In this document: positions 6,993 through 13,370 of the stretch, in pieces
Layout: each line of letters opens with the position of its first letter
How positions within the stretch are numbered: position 1 is the stretch's first letter
From: JBBQFD01 sp038321575
Lineage (GTDB): Bacteria; Bacillota_I; Bacilli_A; RF39; UBA660
Direction of reading: 5' to 3'
Assembly: GCA_038321575.1 (NCBI GenBank)
Contig: JBBQFD010000017.1
Span: 1-13,370 of the forward strand
Length of the DNA: 13,370 bases
The notes under the pieces: model-generated
Database searches by the model: none
Told to the model about the DNA's origin: nothing
The model's input: the letters and a program-made list of their open reading frames with translations, nothing else
Position numbers and translations under genes: made by a program

Positions 6993-7955
6993 CTAAGATA
7001 AAACCTTATTAATAAGGCTCTCCTTGTTGGCCATACCATTAACAAAGTCAACAGCAGACATACGAGTTTTACCTTCTAATTGAACATCAGTCAAGATGAT
7101 TTCACCATTACTAACTTTTACACCAATTCCATCTGGATATATCTTTGTTATTTGACCATCGAAAAGTCTTGGGAATGAATTATCAGTTTGACGACATGCC
7201 CATACTTTTAATACTAATTTATCAAGCATACAATAAGCTCCAGGCCATGAATTTAATCCACGAACTTGATTATATATTTCACGTTTAGTACGTTCCCAAT
7301 GAATTCGTTCATCTTCTCTTTTAATAATAAATCCATATGTTACTAAAGCTGGATCTTGTTTAATACGTGGTGCTGTTTTAGCAATTATATCAGGTATGGT
7401 TTTTAATAATAAATCACGACCTAATAAACTTAATTTGTCATGTAAATCTGATGAAGTATCAGTTTCTAATATTTCAATTTCTTCTTGAGCGATAATATCG
7501 CCTTCATCCATCTTTTCATCCATATACATAATCGTGATACCGGTTTTACGGTATCCTTCAATAATGGCACGATGAATTGGTGCACCACCTCTTAATTTAG
7601 GTAATAATGAAGCATGAATATTTATGCAACCTAAACGAGCAGACGCTAATAATTCTTTAGGTAATATTTGACCATATGCACAAGTAATAATTAAATCAGC
7701 TTGTAATTCAATTATTTCGGCCATTCCTTCACGAATCTTTTCGGGTTGTAATACTAAAATAGTATGTTCTACCCCTACTTTTTTAACAGGTGGAAATATT
7801 ACTTTCTGTTCACGACCAATCAAACGATCTGGTTGTGTAATAATAGCACGAATTTTATATTGTGAAATTAATCCTTCTAAAACAGGGACAGCAAATTGTG
7901 GTGTCCCCATAAAGATTATTTTTAATTCTTTTTCGACATTAATATTTTCTAGCAT
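6993..7955 (-). CDS. fmt: Methionyl-tRNA formyltransferase
   Basis: Fmt transfers a formyl group from 10-formyl-tetrahydrofolate to Met-tRNAfMet in the cytosol so that initiator tRNA can start translation. The 320-residue protein has the N-terminal transferase fold, with IIFMGTPQFAVPVL (13-26) and catalytic residues N112, H114 and D150 around the signature SLLPKLRGGAPI (116-127). A C-terminal tRNA-binding OB domain follows (about 210-315). The usual Ala in RGAAPI is Gly here. I chose the ATG at 7953-7955 because AGGTG lies 5 bases upstream. The first in-frame ATG, at 7968-7970, has no ribosome site and would lie upstream of the start of a local promoter. The gene follows priA in the usual Bacillota order, but no peptide deformylase gene (def) adjoins it. 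Confidence 0.95.
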   Translation of the reverse strand: MLENINVEKELKIIFMGTPQFAVPVLEGLISQYKIRAIITQPDRLIGREQKVIFPPVKKVGVEHTILVLQPEKIREGMAEIIELQADLIITCAYGQILPKELLASARLGCINIHASLLPKLRGGAPIHRAIIEGYRKTGITIMYMDEKMDEGDIIAQEEIEILETDTSSDLHDKLSLLGRDLLLKTIPDIIAKTAPRIKQDPALVTYGFIIKREDERIHWERTKREIYNQVRGLNSWPGAYCMLDKLVLKVWACRQTDNSFPRLFDGQITKIYPDGIGVKVSNGEIILTDVQLEGKTRMSAVDFVNGMANKESLINKVLS

Positions 7956-7960
7956 TTTAT

Positions 7961-7965
7961 CACCT
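7961..7965 (-). promoter_or_regulatory. Ribosome binding site that fixes the fmt start
   Basis: AGGTG on the minus strand, 5 bases before the ATG at 7955, lies downstream of the alternative ATG at 7970. It can therefore serve only the shorter Fmt. Confidence 0.6.
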
Positions 7966-7971
7966 ATCATT

Positions 7972-8000
7972 ATTTTAGCATAAATAATTAAAAATTTCTA
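7972..8000 (-). promoter_or_regulatory. Weak internal promoter before fmt
   Basis: TGC-TAAAAT (7972-7980) is an extended -10 variant in the 42-base gap after priA. TAGAAA (7995-8000), which includes the priA stop codon, is a 4-of-6 match to the -35 box at 17 bases. It could add expression of fmt and secG beyond priA read-through. Chance occurrence is possible in such AT-rich DNA. Confidence 0.35.
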
Positions 8001-10166
8001 TAATCTAATGGGATTTAAATCAATGTCAACATGGACTTTACTATTAGTACGATAACGGTCATTAATAAAGTTTAGTGCATTGATAATACTATCGGTTTTT
8101 TTAAATTTAATAATTATTTGTAAATAATAAGTATTATTAAGTTTAGGCATATTAGAACTACTTGGTCCTAAAATTATATTATCGCGATTAAGTTCTTCTT
8201 TAAAGTAAGTATATATTTTATTAGCTTCAAGATTCGCTAAATCATAGTCTTTACTCATAATTTTGATAAGACATAAATTATAATATGGAGGATATTTTAA
8301 AACTTGACGAATTTTTAATTCTTCATTATAAAATCCAACGTAATCATGAGTGCTAGCTTTTAAAATACTATAGTGATCAATATTATATGATTGAATTATA
8401 ACTTCACCACTAATATCACCACGACCAGAGCGACCTGCTACTTGATTGAGTAATTGGAAGGTGCGTTCAGCACTACGAAAATCAGGTATATTTAAAGTCG
8501 CATCACCATTTAAGACACCAACTAAAGTAACTTTCGGAAAATCTAACCCTTTTGAGATCATTTGCGTACCTATTAAAATATCAAATTCTAAATTACGAAA
8601 TGAGTCAATAATCATTTCATGAGAACCCTTTTTACTTGTAGTATCCATATCCATACGAATAACCCTACTGGTTGGGAATGTTTTACCAATATATTCTTCT
8701 AACCTTTGGGTACCCATTCCAAATTCATTAATATCTAAACTCTTACAACTTGGGCATACTTCTAATCTTCTTCTACCATATCCACAGTAATGACAACGCA
8801 TATTATTTGATGTTTTATGGTAAGTTAAAGGAATATCACAATTAGGGCATTTATCAGTAAATCCACAATTATGACAAGTAATAACCGTTGAATAGCCACG
8901 ACGATTTAAAAGCAAAATAATCTGTTCTTTTTTATTAAGACGATCAGTTATTTTTTCAACTAAAAGACGCGATAATATTTTATGATTATGACGTATTTCT
9001 TCTTTCATGTCTATCAACATTACTTTTGGTAAATCATGATTAACACGATCTTCCATTTTAAGTAATTGATAAATACCAGCTTCTGCTCTAGTAAAACTCT
9101 CAATTGATGGCGTAGCGCTCCCAAGAATTAAAGGTATTTGATATCTCTTAGCACGCCATAAGGCAATGTCAATCGTATTATATTTAGGATTGTTTTCTTG
9201 TTTATAAGTTTGAGAGTGTTCTTCATCAATGATAATTAAACCAAGCTTAGTAAATGGTGCAAAAATAGCACTTCGGGCACCAATAACAATTGATACCTCA
9301 CCACGTTCAATCTTACGCCATTCATCATACTTTTCACCATCACTTAAACGACTATGAATAATTGCGATATTAGTTCCAAAACGGCGCTTAAAACTACCAA
9401 CTAATTGGGGTGTTAAACTTATTTCAGGGACTAGCACAATAACTTCTTGTTTTTTGTTTAAAACATGGTTAATTATTTGCATATAGACTTCCGTTTTACC
9501 GGAGCCAGTTACCCCATATAATAAAGTTGGTGCGAAGGTGTTTAAATTAGATAAAATATGTTTAATAGCAGCATTTTGTTCTTTATTTAAAATAAGAGTA
9601 CTTACTTCTTTTTCGGAATCATTATCAAGACGATATGCCTCTTCCTTAATCTCTTTAATAACTTGGTTTTTAATTAAGGTTTTTAAAGATGATGGTGAAA
9701 TATCCACCAAATCTTTTTTTAATAAACGACCACCCATTAATAAATCAATAATAGTTTGTTGTTTAGGGCTAGTTGGTTGATAGTTATTATTAATTAATTC
9801 AAGATAAGTATCAAACTTTTTAGGAACCATAAAACCATGTTTAGCTTTTAAGGCTGATGGTAACATTGCTTGATAACAACTTATTAAATTAGATAATGTT
9901 TTCTTGCTTATATATTTACCTAGTTCTAATAACTCAGCATTTAAAATTGGTTCTAGATCAATTAGTGAAATGATAGTTTTTAAAGAATATTCTTGTTTAA
10001 CTTCTGGATATATTTTTAAGACAAAACCCTCTAATTCTTGACGATTAAAGGGCACTAAAACACGCATCCCTACTTGGATATTGTCTTTTAAATGATCAGG
10101 TATTAAATAAGTAAATGTTTGATCAATCTGTTTAGCTTTTAGTTCAACTAAAATATCGGCTACCAT
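7998..10166 (-). CDS. priA: Primosomal protein N', replication-restart helicase PriA
   Basis: PriA is a 3'-to-5' superfamily 2 DNA helicase that recognises stalled forks and reloads the replicative helicase. The 722-residue protein has an N-terminal DNA-binding domain (about 1-105) and a winged-helix region. Lobe 1 has Walker A GVTGSGKT (218-225), DEEH (314-317) and GSATPS (349-354). A zinc-binding insert has eight Cys (431, 434, 440, 443, 458, 461, 471, 474). Lobe 2 has GTQMISKG (533-540) and QVAGRSGRG (575-583), and a C-terminal domain follows. All catalytic and metal residues are present and the length is close to that of E. coli PriA. The ATG is preceded by GGAAGTGA and an extended -10 promoter. 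The gene heads the priA-fmt-secG group and diverges from the plus-strand gene at 10253. Confidence 0.96.
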   Translation of the reverse strand: MVADILVELKAKQIDQTFTYLIPDHLKDNIQVGMRVLVPFNRQELEGFVLKIYPEVKQEYSLKTIISLIDLEPILNAELLELGKYISKKTLSNLISCYQAMLPSALKAKHGFMVPKKFDTYLELINNNYQPTSPKQQTIIDLLMGGRLLKKDLVDISPSSLKTLIKNQVIKEIKEEAYRLDNDSEKEVSTLILNKEQNAAIKHILSNLNTFAPTLLYGVTGSGKTEVYMQIINHVLNKKQEVIVLVPEISLTPQLVGSFKRRFGTNIAIIHSRLSDGEKYDEWRKIERGEVSIVIGARSAIFAPFTKLGLIIIDEEHSQTYKQENNPKYNTIDIALWRAKRYQIPLILGSATPSIESFTRAEAGIYQLLKMEDRVNHDLPKVMLIDMKEEIRHNHKILSRLLVEKITDRLNKKEQIILLLNRRGYSTVITCHNCGFTDKCPNCDIPLTYHKTSNNMRCHYCGYGRRRLEVCPSCKSLDINEFGMGTQRLEEYIGKTFPTSRVIRMDMDTTSKKGSHEMIIDSFRNLEFDILIGTQMISKGLDFPKVTLVGVLNGDATLNIPDFRSAERTFQLLNQVAGRSGRGDISGEVIIQSYNIDHYSILKASTHDYVGFYNEELKIRQVLKYPPYYNLCLIKIMSKDYDLANLEANKIYTYFKEELNRDNIILGPSSSNMPKLNNTYYLQIIIKFKKTDSIINALNFINDRYRTNSKVHVDIDLNPIRL

Positions 10167-10184
10167 AATATCACTTCCTTAATT

Positions 10185-10213
10185 ATTATAGCATATTCTT
10201 GACTTTTTCATTA
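10185..10213 (-). promoter_or_regulatory. Extended -10 promoter of priA
   Basis: TGC-TATAAT on the minus strand (hexamer 10185-10190) has a consensus -10 with TG extension. The corresponding -35 position (TAATGA, 10208-10213) matches poorly, so recognition would rely on the extension. The predicted start is near 10178. Its -35 region lies inside the spacer of the opposing plus-strand promoter. Confidence 0.68.
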
Positions 10214-10226
10214 TCTGATATATAAT
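10199..10226 (+). promoter_or_regulatory. Promoter of the lone plus-strand gene
   Basis: TTGACT (10199-10204) and TATAAT (10221-10226) are 16 bases apart on the plus strand. Transcription would begin near 10233, and an AGGAGA ribosome site (10238-10243) lies 9 bases before the ATG. This 5-of-6 plus 6-of-6 match is good. Its -35 box sits in the spacer of the priA promoter on the other strand. Confidence 0.75.
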
Positions 10227-10252
10227 AGACTAAACAAAGGAGACATAAAAAT

Positions 10253-10903
10253 ATGAAAAACAAAAGAGATTTTGATTATCAAGCAACAGTATTAGCAAAT
10301 GTTGAAGAAGCTTTAGATAATTATATGAATTTATTTAAAGATAAAGAATATAAAATTCATTTAAGTAATGGTAAAGATATTATGCTTAATATAAATGATG
10401 AAGACTTCCTAAAGGTAATAGGTTTTGATTACAATAAACTTTGTGATACTAATTTTATTGCAAGCTTTTATAATCAAAATATAAATGATATTTTACCAAT
10501 CAAGTTATTAACTGATATTATTCATAGTGAAAATTACACCAGAGTTGTTAATAAAAAATGTGGTAATCCAATTGATTTTAATAACATGATTTTTTGTAGT
10601 AAAGCTTTTAATTTAATAAGTGAAATTAAATTAGATCATTGCAGTGCACTTGAATATGATGGCATTGAATCTAATTTAGCAATTACAAAATTTTTTGTTG
10701 ATGCTAAAGAATTACAGATGTCATTTGTATTATTTAAAGTGGATGGTGATAGTAATGCTAAATTAGTTAATGTTGCTTTCAGAACTAAACAAAATAAAAA
10801 AGTAATCAGTAGTCCTAATTATATTTCAACACTTAAAGGATTAGTACAAATTAAAGAAACATTATTTGTGTCTAAACTAGAAGATAAAAAATTAGTTAAA
10901 TAA
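10253..10903 (+). CDS. Cytosolic protein of unknown function, possibly PBECR4-like
   Basis: I do not firmly recognise this 216-residue protein. It is soluble, with no signal peptide or membrane helix. It has a charged helical N-terminus (1-30), then a segment (33-58: YKIHLSNGKDIMLNI followed by F52 and IGF) and late beta-rich segments around 144-150 and 156-177. That first pattern, two strands then a Phe-rich helix ending in a Gly turn, faintly recalls PBECR4-type proteins. That family is a barnase/EndoU-like nuclease-fold group found in Bacillota accessory regions. The family's usual His before the Leu-Gly is not evident here, so activity is doubtful and the match is a guess. It is the only gene on the plus strand, has its own promoter and terminator, and no partner antitoxin is visible. 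Low-GC codon use matches the neighbours. Confidence 0.72.
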   Translation: MKNKRDFDYQATVLANVEEALDNYMNLFKDKEYKIHLSNGKDIMLNINDEDFLKVIGFDYNKLCDTNFIASFYNQNINDILPIKLLTDIIHSENYTRVVNKKCGNPIDFNNMIFCSKAFNLISEIKLDHCSALEYDGIESNLAITKFFVDAKELQMSFVLFKVDGDSNAKLVNVAFRTKQNKKVISSPNYISTLKGLVQIKETLFVSKLEDKKLVK

Positions 10904-10931
10904 ATTGTCATTAGCTAGGCAAATGGTTAAC

Positions 10932-10961
10932 AAAAAAACATATAATATTATATGTTTTTTA
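10932..10961. terminator. Bidirectional terminator between the plus-strand gene and eno
   Basis: The segment 10933-10960 is a perfect 28-base palindrome: ACATATAAT joined to its complement, flanked by runs of A and T. Read in either direction it gives a hairpin followed by a T run, so it can end both the plus-strand gene (stop at 10901-10903) and eno. The eno stop codon (10948-10950) lies inside the stem. Only two G-C pairs stabilise it. Confidence 0.8.
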
Positions 10962-12180
10962 TTTGTTCAGCAATACGGATTAATTGATTATATTTACTGA
11001 CACGATCAGTTCTTGATAATGAACCAGTTTTAATTTGACCAAGATCAAGACCAACAGCGAAATCAGCAATAAAGGTATCCTCAGTTTCGCCACTACGATG
11101 TGAAATAATAGTTTTATAATTATTAGCTTTTGCTAAAGCTATTGTTTCTAACATCTCTGTTACAGTACCAATTTGATTAGCTTTAATCAAAATAGCATTA
11201 GCTATTCCTGAATTAATACCAGCTTGGAAGATTTCTTTATTAGTAACAAATAAATCATCACCAATTAGTTGAATTTTACTACTAAGTTTTAAAGTAAGTA
11301 ACTTCCAACCAGTAATATCATCTTCTGCTAATCCATCTTCAATTGAGATAATTGGATATTCATTAATTAGTTGTTGATACATCGTAACTATTTCTTCACT
11401 AGTAAATTTCTTTTTCTCACTAGCTAAATAATATAATCCATCTTTATAAAAACTACTAGCAGCAACATCTAAACCTAAATTAACATCAATTCCTGGTTGA
11501 TATCCCGCTTCTTTAATCGCAATAACAATAAGATCTAAAGCTTCTTTATTGCTCTTTAGATTAGGTGCAAAACCACCTTCATCGCCAACGTTTGTATTAT
11601 AACCACGACCTTTTAGAACTCTTTTTAAAGCATGGAATACCTCAGAACCTACTCGAATGCGTTCATTAATGGTATCTCTTTTGGGAATAATTAAAAATTC
11701 TTGAAAGTCTAAATTATTATCAGCATGAGCTCCACCATTTAAAATATTCATCATTGGTATAGGCATATCCTTACCTGATCCAAGATATTCATATAATGGT
11801 TGATTATGATCTAGTGCTGCTGCTTTTAAAGTCGCAAGTGATACTCCTAGAATAGCATTAGCACCTAGAATACTTTTATTATTAGTGCCATCTAAACTAA
11901 TCATCGTTTGATCAATAAGTTTTTGATTATCAGCATCTAATCCAACTAAGATTGGTTTAATCGTGTTATTGACGTTATAGATGGCTTTTAAGACACCTTT
12001 GCCACCATAACGATTATCTTTATCACGTAACTCTAAAGCTTCCTTAGAACCCGTAGAAGCACCACTAGGGACGCTAGCACGACCTAAGATATTATTTTCT
12101 AAAATTACATCAACTTCAATCGTTGGATTACCTCTTGAATCTAATATTTCACGAGCTATAACATTTTTAATTTTTGTCAT
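10948..12180 (-). CDS. eno: Enolase (phosphopyruvate hydratase)
   Basis: Enolase converts 2-phosphoglycerate to phosphoenolpyruvate in glycolysis, using two Mg ions in the cytosol. The 410-residue protein is slightly short for the bacterial family (about 420-435). It carries the catalytic loop SVPSGASTG (36-44), H152, E161, the general acid E201 in GDEGGFAP, metal ligands D238, E281 and D308, the general base K333, SHRSGETEDT with H361 (360-369), and K384 in QIKTG. The usual IKxNQIG has Ala (IKANQIG). All key residues are present. The ATG follows AGGAGG at 5 bases, and the last bases of that site form the start of the murD TAG stop, so translation is probably coupled to murD. Linkage to murD rather than to glycolytic genes is uncommon. 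The stop codon lies in the terminator stem. Confidence 0.97.
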   Translation of the reverse strand: MTKIKNVIAREILDSRGNPTIEVDVILENNILGRASVPSGASTGSKEALELRDKDNRYGGKGVLKAIYNVNNTIKPILVGLDADNQKLIDQTMISLDGTNNKSILGANAILGVSLATLKAAALDHNQPLYEYLGSGKDMPIPMMNILNGGAHADNNLDFQEFLIIPKRDTINERIRVGSEVFHALKRVLKGRGYNTNVGDEGGFAPNLKSNKEALDLIVIAIKEAGYQPGIDVNLGLDVAASSFYKDGLYYLASEKKKFTSEEIVTMYQQLINEYPIISIEDGLAEDDITGWKLLTLKLSSKIQLIGDDLFVTNKEIFQAGINSGIANAILIKANQIGTVTEMLETIALAKANNYKTIISHRSGETEDTFIADFAVGLDLGQIKTGSLSRTDRVSKYNQLIRIAEQIKNI

Positions 12181-12189
12181 ACATACCTC

Positions 12190-13370
12190 CTATAACAATT
12201 CTTCAACAGCTTTTTTAAAATCATCACCACGTAGTTCAAAGTTCTTATATTGATCCCATGAAGCACATGCTGGACTTAATAAGATTATATCACCTATTTC
12301 GGATAGATTATAACTAGCTTTTACTGCTTCTTCAATTGTATTTACAACTACGCAATCCTTAGCGATTGAATCAGCATATTCTTTAATACGATTTTTGGTT
12401 TCACCAAAAGTAATAATCTTTTTGACATTAGTCATATAAGGAGTCAAATCATTAAATGAATGACCACGATCTAAACCACCTAATAAAAGGATGATTGGTT
12501 TAGTGAATGCTTTTAAAGCAACAATCGTTGACTCAACATTAGTTGCTTTAGAGTCATTATAAAATTCACGTTCATTCAAGCGACGTACATATTCAATACG
12601 ATGTTCAACTCCACTAAAACTACTTAAAACTTCATGTATTACTTCATTAGTAATACCAAATTCTTTACCAGCAATTATCGCACACATGATATTTTCATAA
12701 TTGTGATTGCCTTGAATACGAATATCATTAGTATCAATGATTTTTTCATTCAAATAATAAATCCAGTTATTTTCTAAATAAGCATCACTTTTAACAGTGC
12801 TAGAAAAAGTTATTTTTTTAGATTTAATATCTTTAGTGGCATCCATAACATCTTTATTACCACCATTTATAATCGCAATATCACTACTAGTATGATTAGT
12901 AAAAATTCTAGTTTTCATTTCTTTATAATAATCATAAGTCTTAAAAAAATCAATGTGAACTGGGGATAAATTAGTCATCACACTAATATTAGTTTTAAAA
13001 TTATACATATCGTGTAGTTGATGACCAGATATTTCTAAAACAAGGATATCATTACTTTTTATTTTATTGATTAGTGAGCATAATGGAAAACCAATGTTAC
13101 CGCCAATATAAACTGGTTTATTCATGGCTTTTAAAAACTCATATATTAAAGTTGTCGTAGTGGTTTTACCATTAGATCCCGTAATACCTATAATAGTTAT
13201 ATCTTTAGGCATTAATTCATAGGCTAACTCAACTTCATTAATAACTTTTATACCCAATCCAATAGCTTTTAAAATTAATGGATGTTCATAAGTTATACCA
13301 GGGTTCTTAATTACATAATCATATGTTTTATCAAACAATGTAACTGGGTCTTTAGTAATTGTAACCTCAA
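12190..13370 (-). CDS. murD: UDP-N-acetylmuramoylalanine--D-glutamate ligase, 5' end missing
   Basis: MurD adds D-glutamate to UDP-MurNAc-L-Ala using ATP in cytosolic peptidoglycan precursor synthesis. The frame stays open to the right edge, and residues before the first TTG (EVTITKDPVT) still fit the family, so the start codon lies outside. About 50 N-terminal residues are missing from 393 visible ones. Numbered from the first visible residue, KNPGI is near 21-25 and the ATP loop GITGSNGKTT is 61-70. Further on are EISGHQL, GNHNYEN, EHRIEYV, NDSKATN, LLLGGLDRG and the C-terminal SPACASWDQYKNFELRG. These give the central ATPase domain and the C-terminal ligase domain in order. EISGHQL replaces the common ELSSFQL. 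NDSKATN and SPACAS point to MurD over MurC, MurE or MurF. It is directly followed by eno, an unusual partner. Confidence 0.94.
   Translation of the reverse strand, partial: EVTITKDPVTLFDKTYDYVIKNPGITYEHPLILKAIGLGIKVINEVELAYELMPKDITIIGITGSNGKTTTTTLIYEFLKAMNKPVYIGGNIGFPLCSLINKIKSNDILVLEISGHQLHDMYNFKTNISVMTNLSPVHIDFFKTYDYYKEMKTRIFTNHTSSDIAIINGGNKDVMDATKDIKSKKITFSSTVKSDAYLENNWIYYLNEKIIDTNDIRIQGNHNYENIMCAIIAGKEFGITNEVIHEVLSSFSGVEHRIEYVRRLNEREFYNDSKATNVESTIVALKAFTKPIILLLGGLDRGHSFNDLTPYMTNVKKIITFGETKNRIKEYADSIAKDCVVVNTIEEAVKASYNLSEIGDIILLSPACASWDQYKNFELRGDDFKKAVEELL

Noticed and set aside
7953..7970. ATG at 7970 as the fmt start
   Set aside because: It has no ribosome site upstream, and the AGGTG lies between it and the better ATG at 7955.
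9538..9780. Plus-strand reading frame opposite priA
   Set aside because: It is antisense to a conserved helicase region and has no supporting signals.
12190..13338. A complete 382-residue MurD starting at a TTG
   Set aside because: The frame stays open past the TTG to the right edge and the upstream residues still match MurD, so the gene is truncated by the window.
1..13370. Use of the Mycoplasma code (TGA as Trp)
   Set aside because: All genes read through under the standard bacterial code with Trp as TGG, and no in-frame TGA is needed. Only the absence of TGA stops remains notable.
1..13370. CRISPR array, insertion sequence, tRNA, rRNA or riboswitch
   Set aside because: No regularly spaced repeats, transposase motifs, tRNA cloverleaf or long structured leader was found. 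The gaps between genes are mostly under 120 bases and are filled by promoters and terminators.

Overview
This window comes from a low-GC, wall-bearing member of the Bacillota. It is very AT-rich and its genes are packed 1 to 10 bases apart. The evidence is a PASTA-domain Ser/Thr kinase paired with a PP2C phosphatase, MurD, an LtaS-type lipoteichoic acid synthase, and the priA-fmt...rlmN-prpC-prkC-rsgA-rpe gene order typical of that phylum. The short genes, stop codons reused inside ribosome binding sites, and absence of TGA stops suggest a streamlined Bacilli lineage on the Mollicutes/Erysipelotrichales/RF39 side. That placement is inferred from style and was not tested phylogenetically. The ordinary bacterial code fits: no gene needs TGA read as Trp.

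Layout, reading leftwards on the minus strand from the right edge. (1) murD (5' end outside the window) and eno (12190-13370, 10948-12180) form a tightly coupled pair that ends in a 28-bp palindromic terminator. (2) A lone plus-strand gene of unknown function (10253-10903) converges on that terminator. It diverges from priA, and the two promoters are interlocked. (3) priA (7998-10166), fmt (6993-7955), a single-pass membrane protein of unknown function (6347-6985) and secG (6075-6287) follow, ending in a perfect 12-bp hairpin terminator. (4) A new promoter starts rlmN-prpC-prkC-rsgA-rpe (5958 to 1009), whose genes overlap or nearly touch, ending in a hairpin over the rpe stop codon. (5) A near-consensus promoter then drives ltaS, whose 3' half lies beyond the left edge.

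The genes serve growth-linked functions: replication restart (PriA), initiator tRNA formylation (Fmt), 23S rRNA/tRNA methylation (RlmN), 30S maturation (RsgA), protein export (SecG), wall and polymer synthesis (MurD, LtaS), carbon metabolism (Eno, Rpe) and wall-sensing phosphorylation (PrkC/PrpC). No tRNA, rRNA, mobile element, CRISPR array or riboswitch was recognised, and no gene-free stretch exceeds 300 bases.

No clear new multi-gene system is present. The best leads are the lone plus-strand protein with its interlocked divergent promoter, the unknown membrane protein occupying the usual rsmB slot beside secG, and the stop-codon pattern (6 TAA, 6 TAG, 0 TGA).
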